Assembly (NCBI GenBank): GCA_034406715.1
Contig: CP137869.1
Coordinates: 1,054,001-1,118,000 of the forward strand
DNA: 64,000 nt
Direction of reading: 5' to 3'
From: Rhodotorula mucilaginosa
Lineage: Eukaryota; Basidiomycota; Microbotryomycetes; Sporidiobolales; Sporidiobolaceae
In this document: in pieces, positions 33,501 through 46,304 of the stretch
How the letters are laid out: the number at the start of each line of letters is the position of its first letter
How positions within the stretch are numbered: position 1 is the first letter of the stretch
The notes under the pieces: model-generated
What the model was told of the DNA's origin: nothing
Database searches by the model: none
Seen by the model: only the letters and a program-made list of their open reading frames with translations
Position numbers and translations under genes: made by a program

Positions 33501-34916
33501 TCTACAGGTCAACGGGCGGGTGTATCACCGACTCGGGATCCTCGGTCGCGGCGGTTCTTCGAAGGTGTACCGAGTGACGACCGAGCGCAACGACCTCCTC
33601 GCGCTCAAGCGGGTCGACACTCGCAACGACTCGGAATCCCGGGCGAGCTTCATCAACGAGATCACCCTCCTTCGGAAGCTTGCTGGCAAACCCGAGATTA
33701 TCCAGCTGGTCGACTCCGAGATCCAGGGCAAATACGTCGTCATGGTTCGTCGGGTTGTGGGTGTGCCCTGCGCGCGTAAACTCGAACTGATCTCTGATCC
33801 TCGTGGCGCAGGTCATGGAGGCCGGTGAAACCGACCTTAATACGCTTTTGGCTAGCTACGCCGGCAAGCCGATCAGCCTCAACTTTATCCGATACATTTG
33901 GGAGCAGGTGCGTTTGGTGGAGAACCTTGGATGAGAGATTCGCGGATCCTCGTGTTGACACGGAATGTTGGCTCACGGCGCAGATGCTGTCGGCCGTCCA
34001 GGTCATCCACGACGAAGCGGTCGTGCACAGCGACCTCAAGCCAGCCAACTTTGTGCTGGTCAAAGGCCGGCTGAAGCTCATCGACTTTGGTATCTCGAAA
34101 GCCATCGCTGGCGATACGACCAACATTGGCCGCGACCAACAGATCGGGACCGCCAACTACATGCCGCCCGAAGCCCTCAACGACACCGGTCTCGGTCTCG
34201 GAGGAAAGCGTCTCATGAAGGTGAGCCTCTACTGCACTCTACCGGGAGCTGGTAACTGACTCCTGATTCCCCTCGGATCGATAGCTCGGTCGCGCTGCGG
34301 ACGTCTGGTCCCTCGGCTGCATCCTGTACCAGATGGTGTACGGAGGCGCGCCGTTCTCCCACCTCCGCGACATTGCCATCAAGATTGCTGCCATCTCGAG
34401 CCCGTCGACGCGGATCAGCTTCCCCGAATATGCGGTCCCGATCGGGAAGCGAGGCGAAGACCTGAGCGAGCACAAGTTCCACGTCGGGCCCGACTTGCTC
34501 ACGACTCTCAAGAGCTGTTTGCGCTTCGATCCGAAGCAGCGAGCTTCCATCCCGGAGCTGTTGGAGCAGCCATTCTTGCGACGGACCTCCGGCTCGTGTG
34601 AGTCTTCTTCGAAAACGCGCAAGGGAAGAGGGGCGAAAACCGATCTTGACCTCCCCGCTCTACAGCCGCTCGCACCGACTTGCCGTACATCAGTAACGGC
34701 ATCATGGACGCCATCGTGCGCCGCGTCTCCGACAAGGTGCGCGGTCCGCGAAGCCCGCTCTCCGAAGTCGATATCATGGACCTCGCTCAGGTGAGTCGCT
34801 CGCGCTGCGTTTCCCTTTCCACCACCCTGCCTCTTTAGGAAATGACTCACGCGTCTGATCTGTTGCAGGAACTCATGAGCGAGGTCTGGAACGTGCAAGA
34901 TACCCTCCCACGATGA
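30572..34916 (+). CDS. MPS1: Mps1/TTK-type dual-specificity kinase
   Basis: Mps1 starts the spindle checkpoint at kinetochores and serves spindle-pole duplication. Nine exons give 1251 aa if the first 66-nt intron (31280-31345) is spliced. About 900 residues of Ser/Pro/Gln-rich, disordered sequence come first, with polyGln runs around 32930-33350. The kinase domain (about 905-1200) has a Gly loop [13 protein letters not shown] lysine K934 (LALKRVD), catalytic [11 protein letters not shown] with D1028, and LIDFGIS with D1045. The activation loop reads '[16 protein letters not shown]', almost the TTK signature. HSD in place of HRD is normal for this family. A short tail ([16 protein letters not shown]) follows in two small exons. 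No TPR was found at the N terminus. Confidence 0.92.
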
Positions 34917-35267
34917 CCTCCAGCTCTCCATTCTGTCCCACTCTGTCTCGCTCCTTTCGTTTGTCTGCCCTTGTTGGAACGCCCCGCCCTGTTCATGTCT
35001 CCGTCCGCCGCATCTCACTTTCGCCTTTCTCAAAAGACCTCCCACGGATAGAGATCTCTTGCTCCATTCCTCCTCCCCTGTTTCCAGTCATTTTTTCCGT
35101 CATGAAACCTTCTGTCGTTTCGTTTCCTCTTCTCAGCCAATCGACTTCCCGGGTACATAGCGAGCAAACGTCTCCAGATAGCTTGTCATGTATACGTGGT
35201 CGAAAGGCTGACGCAGAGGTCGGCGTCTCTAGTTCTACGTTTCCAAGTTGCTACCTGCACGCTTCTT
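34917..35267. other. Convergent 3' region, MPS1 / OXR1
   Basis: 351 bp between the two stop codons; 3' UTRs only. CT-rich on the plus strand, no terminator-like or coding signal recognised. Confidence 0.4.
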
Positions 35268-37394
35268 CTATCCGACGGCCCAACACTCGAACCCGACCAC
35301 CTCGAAAGCGCCTTCCTCCTGCGCCTTGCTCGAGGACGACGAGCGCCTCGCATTACTTCTACTCCCGTCACCGGCGTCAGCTCGATCCTTATCTTCATCG
35401 GCCACCACACCGCGAGCCCTCAAATCGACCAGCGGCTCGTTCGCGTACGTCTCGCACCGTCCGGTCCACCCGCGCTCAAAGACGCCATCGATCCAGAGTC
35501 CAAAGACGCCGTCTTCGCCGCCTCCAAAGGCGAGGAACTCGGTCGAGGCGTGTTGGTAGTAGGTGTTGCGGAAGGTGGGCTTGAAAGCTCGGACGGAGGA
35601 ACCGATGCGGAAATCGTGGGGGGAGAAGGGGGTCGATTTCCAGAGGAAGCTGGGGGCGGGAAATATCGTCGTCGCGGGGAGAGGGGGCGGGTAAAAGTCA
35701 GCGACAAACGCGGCGGAGGGCGGCACGAACCAACGGATGATGGATGGATGTTCGGGTGGGGAACTCACCAGCTCCCGTCCCCCGCCCAGCGCTGCGCCGG
35801 TCCCCTCACGGCACTCGCATCCTTGAGCGCCTCGTTACAATACGCGCCAAACACCTCTCCCTTCTCGGTCTTGACGACGAGGACGAACCCGCCGTCGCGG
35901 TCGCGGAGGCCGCGGTCGAGGTTGGCAAAGAGGGTGTGGATCGAGATGCCGTGTTGGTCAAGCGAGTAGAGGAGGGTCCATTTTGACGAGAGGCGGAGGC
36001 GTGGGGGGAGGAAGGGTCGGATCTGCGCGTGCGACGGAGCCGTCCCGCCAGGCAATCAGCGTTCCGGTTCTCGTCTCGCGTTCTTTCTTTCCCCGAGTCA
36101 GAGAACCATCGGTATGGTGGTTGCTTCAGCGCAAGGCGGACGAGCGGAGGAGACTCACGCCTTCTGCAATGTCTTCGTCCAGAGCGCGGACGACGCCCGG
36201 CCTGATCCCCGTTAACCGTACCGGCTGCGCGGTCGGATCGAACCCATTCAGCGTGACGGGAGCACTCGCCCTCGTGACCGGAGCAGGTGGCTGAGGATGA
36301 GGCGGTGGTGGAGGCGGCGACGACTGTTGTTTCCGATCGAGGCTTGTCGGGCTGTTGTTGTTGAGGGAGAAGAAGGAAGAAAAGCTGTGCGAGCTGAGGG
36401 CGGATTGGAGCGGTGCGGGGAGGGGGAGGGTCGCTGCTCGGAAGGAATGTCCTCCGAGCAAGGAAGAAGAAGAAGGAGGAGGGTGATGCTGGTTGTGGTT
36501 CGATGACGACGACGAAGGGGAGCCGGGGATGGGTCGTGCTCGGCTCGGCGAGGCGGGGGGTGATGATGAAGGTGAACTGGATCCCGGAGCGTGCACGTGA
36601 TGGGCTTGAAAGTCTCCCCAGTCGCTACCACCCCCACTCGTAGTCTCGTTAACCTGCTGCCGGTCCCCCCAACTCGGCCACGACGAGTCACCTCCTCCGC
36701 TCGCTTCCCTGATCCTTCGCCTGATCGCGTCCGGTTCGCCGTCCCGCCCAATAGTGGGATGGAACGGGTCCACGATGGCGCTCGTCTCGGCGGGCGGGGA
36801 CGAGAGCGCGTGAGAGACCGAGGCCGGGGCGTGCAAGTCCATGAGACTGGAGAGGCGCCGCGGGGGAGAGAAACCCGGACCGGGGCCGTGGCCATGACCG
36901 GCGGAGGTGGTGGTGGTCGAGTATCGCCTGCGTGGGGAGGACGGCGTCGCGTGCGGGTGAGGAGGCGGGAGGTCTGGCAACGGGGTCGGTTCTTCCGACA
37001 ACAAGGTTGGCGTCGGACCGGGTTCGGCGGCGAACGGTTCGCGTGCGAGGTCGGTCAGGACGCGGTTGTTGCGTTGATCTTGAGCTTGTACGAGTTTCGA
37101 CTCGGTGTTGCCCGTGTTGAGCGCCGCGCGGTTCCTGTTGCTGTTGGCGGAAGGAGGTCGGGATGAAGAGCCGCCGAGTTGGATGCGGCCGAGGGTGGCT
37201 GCGAGGGGGTCCCCTTGCCCTGGCGAGATGGTGGTGGCTTGCACGTTGACTGCTGCTGCCGGGAGACTAGGCGTGGCAGTGGCTGTGGAGGCTGACGAGG
37301 GCGGAGTGGTGAAGAGGGGAGGTTGCGGAGACGAGGTCGGCGAGTACGGGTCCAAGTCGGACAAGTCGACGGGGAGGTTCCCGTTGGTCGGCAT
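35268..37394 (-). CDS. OXR1: OXR1 family TLDc-domain protein
   Basis: OXR1 proteins protect against oxidative stress; TLDc domains bind the V-ATPase and can disassemble it. The first exon (from 37394 to about 36170) is low-complexity Ser/Pro/Thr/Gly sequence after MPTNGNLPVDLSDLDPYSP, then RLTGIRPGVVRALDEDIAEG. Two more exons carry the TLDc domain: 'RPFLPPRLRLSSKWTLLYSL', 'DGGFVLVVKTEKGEVFGAY', then 'FLWKSTP', 'FRNTYYQHASTEFLAFGGG' and the closing 'FEVVGFECWAVG'. The N-terminal exon is unusually long for yeast Oxr1 (273 aa in S. cerevisiae) but similar expansions are common in basidiomycetes. It is divergent from the Stn1-like gene. Confidence 0.88.
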
Positions 37395-37878
37395 GGTGTT
37401 CTACTCGTCCAGGCTGGAGCGCGTGCGGAGGCAGTCGTGGTGAGGTGAGGCGAGGCGAGGTCGAGTCGGGATGACGTCCGCGTGTCCGCGCGCAAGTGAC
37501 GCCCGGGATTCCGAGTCAAAGGGGCAGAGCGATCAGGAACGCCTTGATCTGAGCACGCTTGAATCTCTGGCTGTTCTGCTCTGCTCTGTGTGAGCCGTAC
37601 GAGGCAGCGAGCGAGAGGTCAACTTGCATCGCGACTGCTTTTCCTCGTGTTGGCGTCTCACTCGGAGCGCTTCACAGCGCGTCTGGCCGCGCAGTACAGC
37701 TTGGCAGGCCATCAGGGAGCGTATCGCAGTAGTACTGTACAGCCAGTCCCCCCGCCGCTCCATTCCCGGTTGACTCGCCCCGACGACCAAAGTTGAGCGA
37801 CCGATCCCCTCGACGCACATGCCGCGCGACGTGCAGCACGGGCACAGGCACACGAGGCGCCGGGATGCAGGAAAGACA
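37395..37878. promoter_or_regulatory. Divergent promoter, OXR1 / STN1-like
   Basis: 484 bp of non-coding sequence between the two starts. An upstream in-frame ATG at 37819 would lengthen the Stn1-like protein by 20 residues (MPRDVQHGHRHTRRRDAGKT); its His/Arg-rich character argues that it is leader sequence. Confidence 0.35.
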
Positions 37879-40800
37879 ATGAGCGACCCGGTCAGCAGCG
37901 ACGACTCGGACGTCGTCATCCTCGACCCCAAACCTCGGCTCACCACCACTCGCACTCGCCTCCGCTCGTCGCCCGCCGTGAAGAACGATGCCACTGGACA
38001 ACCAACCTTGTCCGCTTCCGGCATGGCTGCATCTCGACCAACTCTGTCCCTCCAACGAGCCAAGAACAAGAGCAGCCCCCGTCCCTCCCTGCCGATCGGA
38101 GTCCCCCGCCCGCCGACCAAGAAGAAACGCCTGTCCCCTTTAACAACGACGGACAAGGCGCGCCTCGCTCGCGAACCGACGCCCGTCGAACTCTTGGCAC
38201 TCGATCCGCCGCCTCCTCCGATCGACTCTCGACCCCTGACGCCGACGCAACCTCGCACGAGTCGGTCGTTGGCCTCCTCCTCCTCGACTGCGCAAAGTAG
38301 CAAGCCCGCCTCCGCAGTCAAGACAGCAGTCACGAGCACGACGACACCGTCCCCATCTCCTCCTCCTCTTCCCAGCTCTCAAATCCCAGTGCAAACCGAG
38401 ACCGTCGCAACCACGACCACAAGTCGGAGGAAGCGCCCGCGGCCGCCCGCCTGCGAGATGGCGCAGCCGTCACCGGCAGCACAAAGGATCGCCACTGCTT
38501 CCTCCTCCATTTCGACGCGTGACCGGAGCGCGAAACGCCATCGGGCTGCTGTTGTCGTCCCGCCTTCAACCGCCGCCGCCGCCGCGCCATGTCCCTCCCC
38601 CACCACCGACGACCAACTCTCCACCCTCCTCCGCTCGACCGACTTCGTCTCGCTCGATCCCACCTCGACGTATGGCCTCCAATCCTCGCTCCTGTTCCAG
38701 ATCGAGCATGTCCAACTCGGTCCGTTGACGTATGAGCAAGGCGGTCGGCGACGCGTACCTCCGGGTGGTGGTGGCGGCGGTGCCGTTGCGGCGGGAATGA
38801 TTGGAGCTAGAGCAGCGGCCCCTCCGCCGCAAGCGTCGGGAGCGAAGAAAGAGGTGCCGTCCGTTGTTCCCAGCTGGGCAAAGACGGCGGATGGACGAGA
38901 ATGGGAGGACGACTTGATCCGCCGACTCGGGACCCGGTTGGTGGCTTCGGCTTCGAACCACCACCACCCTCACCAGAGGTCGACGGTGGACGCGCTCGTT
39001 CCGCCCGTCTTTGTCGCGGATGTGCACGACCTGTGCCTGACTCGGCTCGGCAGCAATGGGGCCACGGAATGTTACCTCCTCGGACGCGGGGGGGAGTACC
39101 CGTGCAAGACGGTGGTTCTGCAAGGGTGGATCCTCGATCGCGAGTACCGCGAGAAGGAGAACTCGCATGTCTATACGAGTGAGTTTCGTTGGTCTCTCTC
39201 TTGCTTCCTCCTCACTTCTTTTTCTCCCCATCTCTCAGTTCGGAGCATCACTCGTTTGGAAGAGAAAGACGGGCGGAGGAAGACAAGAAGCTGATGATGC
39301 ATCCTGCCCGCAGTCGACGACGGAATCGGCATCGTCGCAGTCCACTGCGCCATTTCTGCTCCCCCCTTCGCGTCGTCCACTACCACCTCGGCGCCGGTTT
39401 CCCACCTCTCGACCGCGATCGCCCCACCTCGCGACCTGCAGCGGTACACGGCTCAACTCCATGCCGAGCGGAAATTCGCAGCGCTCGAAGAGAGGGCCGA
39501 GAGGCAGAGTGACAAGGCCGTACTCCCTGTTGGAAAGGCCGTCAAGGTCGTCGGGACGGTCGAAGAGCCGAGGAATGTTTGGGATACGGAACGCAGGATC
39601 GTCGCCACTCGGGTCGGTAAGTCTCTCTCGCTCGCTCCTCACGTTTTTTCGTCGTTGTGTGCGCTGGGATCGCCGTGACTCACGAGAGAAAGGACGACCC
39701 ACTCCCTCCCTTTCCTCGTCCCACCGCTTGCTCGCAGAAATTGTCGACGACATCAATCAAATGTCGTCGCACTTGCTCGAGGTCGCTCGCTTGCACGAGG
39801 AGGTGTACGGAGGTCGTTTCGACGTCGAGGCGCGGTTGGTGGCTCTCGAGAGGGCTGAGAAGGAGCGACAGCAGCGTGAGTGGGCAGAAGGTACCAGCAG
39901 TGCGGCGTCTTCTTCTGCGCCCAACAGTCCGTTCAAATCGGTGAGTGTGCGGACCGTCTTCGTCGGACGCCCTGCTTGTGATTTCGAGGTGCTGAACCTG
40001 GACGGGGCGTTTTGCATCGAAACAGGGTCGAGAACCGATTCGACCGACCGCGCCTGCCAGGTTGCCCGCCGAAAAGATCACGTTGTACGGCTTCATCCTG
40101 TACATCAAGCTTCACGTGCAGCGGCACTATCTCCAAACGATCAAGTCGTCATCTTCCGACGAGGTTCACAACGGCACTACCGCCGCGCCTCCGTCTTCAC
40201 CTTCCCCGTTCGGCGTTTCTGACCTCTCCACCACCGACGACGCCGGTATTGAGATTGCGATCCCGTTCTCGCTGCCGCAGTTAAAGGCGAACAAGCAGCT
40301 GTCGATCTTTGCGACGCGGCTGGCGCAGGAGCAGGCGAGGCTCAAGGAGCAGGCGAGGGTTGAGAAACTCGAGAATGCTCGCAGGTGGGGGACACTCGGT
40401 TTAGCCGTGCGCGGTGCGATGGGGGAAGGAGACGGTCGTGGTGGTGGTGGAGGAGGGGGTGTCGACGAGACGCCTACGAAAGGTCGCGCCTGGGTCGGGC
40501 CAAACCCGTACCTGCGTCGTGATGACGCCACCCCCGCCTTGGACTATGGTCCTTCGTCGACCTCATCGAAACCTCAAGAGTCGGGTCTCAGGCGCCGCCG
40601 CGAGCGCAGACGGTGCGATACAATCTTGTTCTGGGAAGAGGCCGGGCCGCTGTACGACGACGAACTCGCCGACGCGGTTGGAAAAGTCTGGAGGACGGCG
40701 ATTCGGACGATGCGCAGCTGGGGGATGGTTATCGAATACGCGGAGCCGGAGCCAGCACAGGAGCCGACGCGGACGTCAGCTTGGCGGGAAGCGGACTTGC

Positions 40801-41624
40801 CGCAGCTGGACCGGACGGACGAATTGCCGGATCTGCCGCGCCATGAGGAGCGGTCGACGACAGTGCTCCGAACGCCGCGGAAACGCAAGTCGCCGGCAGC
40901 GACCGTCGTGAGTAACTGCCCGTGGGGAGACGTTCGCCTCGAGGGCAGTACCGACGACGAGGGTGCGGTCTCGACGCCGCGAGCGGTCAAAAAGAGCAAG
41001 GTTGCGGACGACAGGAAGGAGGAGGCGGATGGACCCGCGCCTGGTTGCCCCTGGGGCGACGTCAAGCTCTTCGACGACGAGGACGATCCGGAGGACCCGA
41101 CAACACCGGTGCGGGCTGATGTCCGGAGCAGTCGGCAGGCCGGCACGTCGACGACCCGCTTCTCACCGACGACCGAGCGGCCAATCCGTTCTCCCTCGCC
41201 CGAATTCGATATCCCACTCCCTCCGTCGGCGCAACGGCCGTCGTCTCCTGCTGCTGCTGCGCGCGTCAAACGTTCGCCGTCGTCATACTCGGATTGCTCC
41301 GACACGAGCATCATGACGACCGGTTCCCTCGCCGACGCTGACGGTGACGACACTCGGGCGCCGCCGCCGGCGCAGAGGTTCCAACTCGTGACGGCCGCGT
41401 CCCTCTGCCCGCTGATCGAGCACCTCGTCAAGTCGATCTATGCGACCGATACGAGGTTGACGTCCGTCTCGGAGGCGGACGTGCGCAAGCGCATGTACTT
41501 GGATTCGCAGTGGGAGGCGGTGGGGAGGCACGGCGACCAGGTCACGGAAGCGCTCGATCTGCTTTGCCTCGACGGAGTCCTACAGAGGCACGGGCAAGGG
41601 TTCAGGCCGACGCACCGGTGGTGA
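37879..41624 (+). CDS. STN1: Stn1-like telomere (CST) OB-fold protein
   Basis: Stn1 with Ten1 (and Cdc13/Ctc1) caps telomeres and recruits DNA polymerase alpha for C-strand fill-in. Four exons (37879-39178, 39314-39616, 39738-39940, 40026-41624) give 1134 aa. A disordered N terminus contains SDDSDVVILDP (7-17), a textbook-looking SUMO-interacting motif. An OB fold follows: 'FVADVHDLCLTRL', 'CKTVVLQGWILDREYREKE', 'TIDDGIGIVAVHC', 'VGKAVKVVGTVEEPRNVWD', then the helix 'NQMSSHLLEVARLHEEVY'. The end (LIEHLVKSIYATDTRLTS to HGQGFRPTHRW) looks like a winged helix, as in Stn1 and RPA2. A repeated CPWGDV[RK]L motif sits in the acidic linker. It is much longer than S. pombe Stn1. An RPA2-related protein is the alternative. 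Confidence 0.65.
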
Positions 41625-41915
41625 TGTCCAGAGAGGAATTTGGAGGAATGTTCGCTTTTCTTGCAGTTGGTTTAGCCTTTTCGGTGGAAATAACTTTCCG
41701 GGAGTCTCGGATCTAGCCTGAGTTGACGTAGTAGAGGTATGGGCCGCTCCGAGCTGCGTGTGCGCTACACCTTGAAGCGAGAGAATGCTTTACTCCGCGG
41801 AGGAATGCTGAACTCTGGAAATCTCGAGGTGAAATCTTGCTCGCTCTCGTCCGACGCACTACGCCCGCTGCAGGAGCTCAAAGGGCTCTACGCACACCTC
41901 TACAACTTCTGCACC

Positions 41916-44129
41916 ATGGCTAACGAGAAACGCGACGTCTCTCCGGACGCTTCAAGGTCAGGCGCCGAGACTCCTTCGAAACGACCTCGCCTCGACAAGC
42001 CCGCCGACGCTCTGCCAGAAGCTCCGGCAGCGGCAGCAGCAGCAGCGCAGTCATCGGCGGGAGTCGAAGCGGCGCAAGCAGCCGAGAAGGCCGAGGTCCC
42101 TTCGAGTCCAGCGCCGGCGAGGGAAACGGATTCACCGTCGAGTCGAGGCAAGCAGCGCGGCGGCGGACGCGGCGGTCGGGGCGGAGGAGCGCGCGGCGGG
42201 CGCGGCGACAAGGGCGCAGGGAAGCAAGGACCCAAGTCTCGAACGCGGGATCGGAACGACACACCCAGGGAGGGAAGCCGGAACGCAGAAACGGCGGCCA
42301 AGGCGGCCGCTGCCGATGCCAGTGGCGCTGCGAGTACAGGAGCGGGCACCGCAGAGGATGACAAGCGGGACAAGCTCCCGAAGAAGAAGGTGGCGGTCCT
42401 GATCGGGTACAGTGGACTCGGTTACAAAGGCAGTCAGATGTACGTCGTCCCGCTGCCAGCACTCGCATCTGCGCAATAGAGAACCCAACGGTGGCTGACG
42501 CTCTCCTTGCACACGTTTGACAGCAATCCTGGCACGGAGACCATCGAGGGAGACGTGTTCAAAGCCCTCGTCGCTGCCGGATGCATCAGCGAAGACAACT
42601 CGACGAATCCGCAAAAAGTGAGTCTCGCGTCTCGCCAGCCTGTCAGGTAGCTACCTTCTCTGACGCGGGAAACACAACGTTTGACAGGTCTCTCTCGCTC
42701 GCGCCGCCCGTACGGATGCGGGTGTCCATGCCGCCGTCAACGTCCTCACGCTCAAGCTCATCTTGAACCCGCCTTCGAAAGCCGACGAGACCAGCATCGA
42801 GGACCACATCAACAGCTTCCTCCCTTCCGGAATCCGCGTCTGGTCGATCCTGCGTGTGCAGGGCTCCTTTGACCCGCGAAGAGTCTGCGACCAGCGCCAG
42901 TACGAGTACACCTTGCCGACACACGTCTTCCTCGGCCCGAAACCGGGCACGCCGATGTACGAAACGCTCGAGAAGGCTCGCGCGGCAGACTCGAGCTTTG
43001 ATGCGACCGCATGGCCGATCATCGGCGCCAGCAAAGACTTCTGGTCGGCCCAACCCGAGGGGAGCGATTTCCTCGCCGACGTGCAGGCGAAAAAGACCTG
43101 GCGCATGCCGCGCGAAGTGCTCGAACAGATCCGGACGTTCGTTCAGGCGTACGAAGGCTCGCACAACTTTTACAACTTTACCGTCGGGAAAGACTTCCGC
43201 GACCGGAGTTGTCAGCGCGTGATGCGCAAGCTCGAGGTGCGTGCCGTTTTTTGACTCCTTAAGATCCGTGTTTCGCGGTTGCGATCGGTCGCTCACAGTG
43301 TTTGTCTCGCAACGAACAGATCACCGAGCCCTTCATCGTGAACGACACCGAATACATCTCTGTCACCTTCATCGGGCAGTCGTTCATGCTGCACCAGATC
43401 GTGCGTCCTCAAAGCTCTTTTTTCCTCGGGTAACGCTGTCCGAGCTAACACAGCCTTGGGCGTATTTTCTAGCGCAAGATGGTTGGCCTCGTCATGCTCG
43501 CGGTCCGCTCTGCCTCTCCTCCCTCTCTCATCCCCGAAACCTTCGGCCCGTCGCGGATCCACGTCCCCAAGGCGCCCGGTCTCGGCCTCCTTCTGATCTC
43601 GCCGCACTACACCGAATACAACAAGCGAATCACGGAAGCCAACTCGAAGCTCGACGAGCTGCTGGCCGCCGGGCGGATCGACGACAAGGCGTACGGCGAG
43701 CAGAAACGAGACGCGATCGACTTTGTCTCGCTCGGACTCAAGGACCGGATAGACGAGTTCAAGCAGGAGCAGGTGTACAAGCGCATGTGGTCTGTCGAGC
43801 AGGACGACTTGGTCTTTTCCAAGTGGCTCAACTTCCTCGACACGTTTGTCGGCAACGATTTCGAGTCAGTCATCCCTCCCTCTTCTTCCGCCGTCTACAT
43901 TTGCCTCGAGGCGTCTCGTCGTCGTCGCTATGCTTGAGCTGACATTCTTCCCACGGATCGTAGCTATCTGAACCCGAAGGGCGTCATTCCGCCGTCGGCA
44001 ACGTACAAGAAGGGTGAGAACCCCGAAAAGACCCGCGCGACCAACGCCGATGCTGCTGCGCAGGCGCCGAGTGCAGAGGTGGCCCCGCCGAGCGACGACG
44101 AAGAGGGACTGGCCGGCGACGACGAGTAG
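41916..44129 (+). CDS. PUS1: tRNA pseudouridine synthase PUS1
   Basis: TruA-family enzyme that turns uridine into pseudouridine in tRNAs, U2 snRNA and some mRNAs, mainly in the nucleus. Six exons (41916-42439, 42524-42617, 42688-43236, 43320-43400, 43473-43864, 43964-44129) give 601 aa. The N terminus is low-complexity with an RGG-rich RNA-binding stretch ([16 protein letters not shown]). The core starts [17 protein letters not shown]; the catalytic aspartate is D216 in [12 protein letters not shown]. Other marks are '[10 protein letters not shown]', '[14 protein letters not shown]', and '[14 protein letters not shown]' with the usual RKM. The C-terminal '[22 protein letters not shown]' is typical of eukaryotic Pus1. 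It ends in an acidic tail ([12 protein letters not shown]). PUS2 is the only real alternative. Confidence 0.93.
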
Positions 44130-44342
44130 ACGCCTTTCATGCCGCATGCAATCCTCGAAGCTTTTTTTTGACCCGCGCTGTCCGTGAATGCGCCATGCCA
44201 GGTTGCTTGCGAGAGCCGGCTCTGCTGACGCGGCGAGAATCGCTGCGAGGTTTTTGCATCCGTCTCCATGTGTAGACAGAGAGAGTTCATGCTCATGCTC
44301 AAAGGGGCGTGGGAGAATGCTACAAGGGTACGAAACGGGCTT

Positions 44343-46304
44343 TTAGATGACGGCCGTCCGTGTCCGCTGGAAGAGCTGGTCGACCACCTGCGAGACATGC
44401 CCGATCGTCTCGAGCGTGTCGTCAAAGGTTTTCTGTACGCCAGGCACAACGCGTTGTCAGCCCGTCGTCCGATGAAAGTTGAACATGTAGGCCTTTTCGC
44501 GGCGGAGTCAGCCAAAAGAAGACGGAAGTGGCGACGTACATCCACTTCAGGCTCGTCAAACACAATCAGGCAGCCGGCGCCCTGGTCGAGGATGCCGTTA
44601 AAGACCTTGTCGAGGATCATCTGACTCAGTCTGCGCGCGGGTTTGCGGGCGCGGAAAGCGTCAGTCGCTCTGTCCACAAAAGCGGCAGAACAAAGACCCT
44701 CCTAAGCGCCGGGGACTAGGACTTACTTGATCTCGACGTCCCGAACCGGTTGCTTGACCAGCTCGGCGACGTGAGCGATCTCGACGCGCGAGTAGGGTTC
44801 GATAATGCGCATCAAGTTCTGTTCGAGCAGGGTGTCGTACAGCGCCGCGAGGTGATTCCGGATGATCGGGTCGTCCGACAATTCTGTTCGAATCGATAAT
44901 TCTCCTGACTGCATCAGCTTCGCTGCGTCCCGTCGTCGAGGAGAGCAGGCAGAAAGAGAGAAGAGGGAGAGATCCTGGACGAACCTTTCTTCCGCTCGCG
45001 CAACTCGCGCTCAAACTCTTGCAGACTCCGGTCCTGGTGCGCCTTGGCCACGGCCTTCATCGCCTCGACTTCCGGACCCGCATACCGTTGAGCGGCCTTG
45101 CCGCCGACGATGGACGTCACGTCTTCGGCCTGTTTTGGGACAGGCGGCGGCGCGTGCATGGCGTCAGCCTCGGTCCAAAGGAAGCGCAGGGGGAAGACTG
45201 CTGGGGAATTCCAGCGGAGAGAGAGGAGTAGAGCGCACCAAGTTGAGCATGATCTTGCAGAGAAGCATGTACTTGAGCGCGGGCACGGCGCGCGAGTCGT
45301 CCTGGCCCGAGTAACCCTCGAATGCCTCGAAGAAGTAAGAGTACCTGTTCGTAGAGTCAGATAAGTCTTAGTTTTCGAAGTTGTGGGACCGGGCGGGGAG
45401 AGAGCGAGGACGCACGCTGTCTTGTAGTCCTTGTCTTCGGCGTGGAGGATGCCCGACTGCATGTCGAGCTGGGCCTGGAGGGACGGGGGGCAGTAGATCG
45501 AGTTGGCGGCGGTGCGGGCCGAGGTGAGGGCGGCCTTGGCCTTGGGGAGGTTGACGAGGGCGTGGTGGACGCGCGACTCGAGCAGGTGCACCTCGGTGAG
45601 GATCATCTTGTCGTCGAGTTTTTTCAGCTCGCGGAGCAGCGAGTTGATCAAGTTCAAGGCCTCTTTGTAGTTCTGGTTGTCGATGTAGCTGCGAAGGGGG
45701 TGGGGTCATCAGTCAGATTCAGATTCGTCTCCGGTGCAGACGAGGCGGCGGGCCTCTCTTGAAAACTCACAGGGCGACGAGGCGAGTTTCGAGGTTTTGC
45801 TTGAGAAAGATGCGCTTGTCGTTCTTGGCCCATTCTGCGCTCTCCTTTGTCGCCTCGATTTGGATGGGGATGCTATCCGGAATCGCGGCAAACAAGTCGA
45901 GGAGGGTGCGGACTGGCGGGCGACACGCGCGGTCAGCGTGGGTGCAGAGGGGCGGATTAGAGGGAGTGATCACTGACTGAGTTTTGCGGTCTTTGCCTTT
46001 GCGAGGTTGACGACGAGGGTCCTGGACTGGCGGAGGATGTCTGCGAGGGCGTCGGCGTCCTTCTGGTCCCTGTAGAGCTCTGCGAGTTTGACGATGGCCT
46101 GCTCCTGCTGCTTGAGCAAGTCTTCGTCCCTGGGCCCTGTGCATACTCGCGTGTCAGTTGGGGTATAGAGTCTCGAGGGAGTGGTGACTGACCTGCGGGG
46201 TGTTTGAGGATGTCGGCGAGGGCGCGCTGTCGCTGGGCGGGGTCTTGGAGTGCGAGTGCCTGCTCGAGTGCAGACTGCGTAGACGTGCTCGCCATCGCTG
46301 CCAT
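44343..46304 (-). CDS. RPN6: 26S proteasome lid subunit Rpn6 (PSMD11)
   Basis: Rpn6 is a PCI-domain subunit that clamps the 19S lid to the 20S core. Starts at 46304 (MAAMASTST) or 46295. The solenoid repeats are clear: [95 protein letters not shown], and '[16 protein letters not shown]'. The PCI domain ([19 protein letters not shown]-like, [17 protein letters not shown]) precedes [20 protein letters not shown] and the end '[20 protein letters not shown]'. The stop is at 44343, after an intron that follows DEPEVD. About eight short introns. It shares a 147-bp promoter with RPN7. Confidence 0.95.

Noticed and set aside
37819-37878. Upstream start of the Stn1-like gene
   Set aside because: The 20 added residues are His/Arg-rich and leader-like; the acidic MSDPVSSDDSD start is more convincing.
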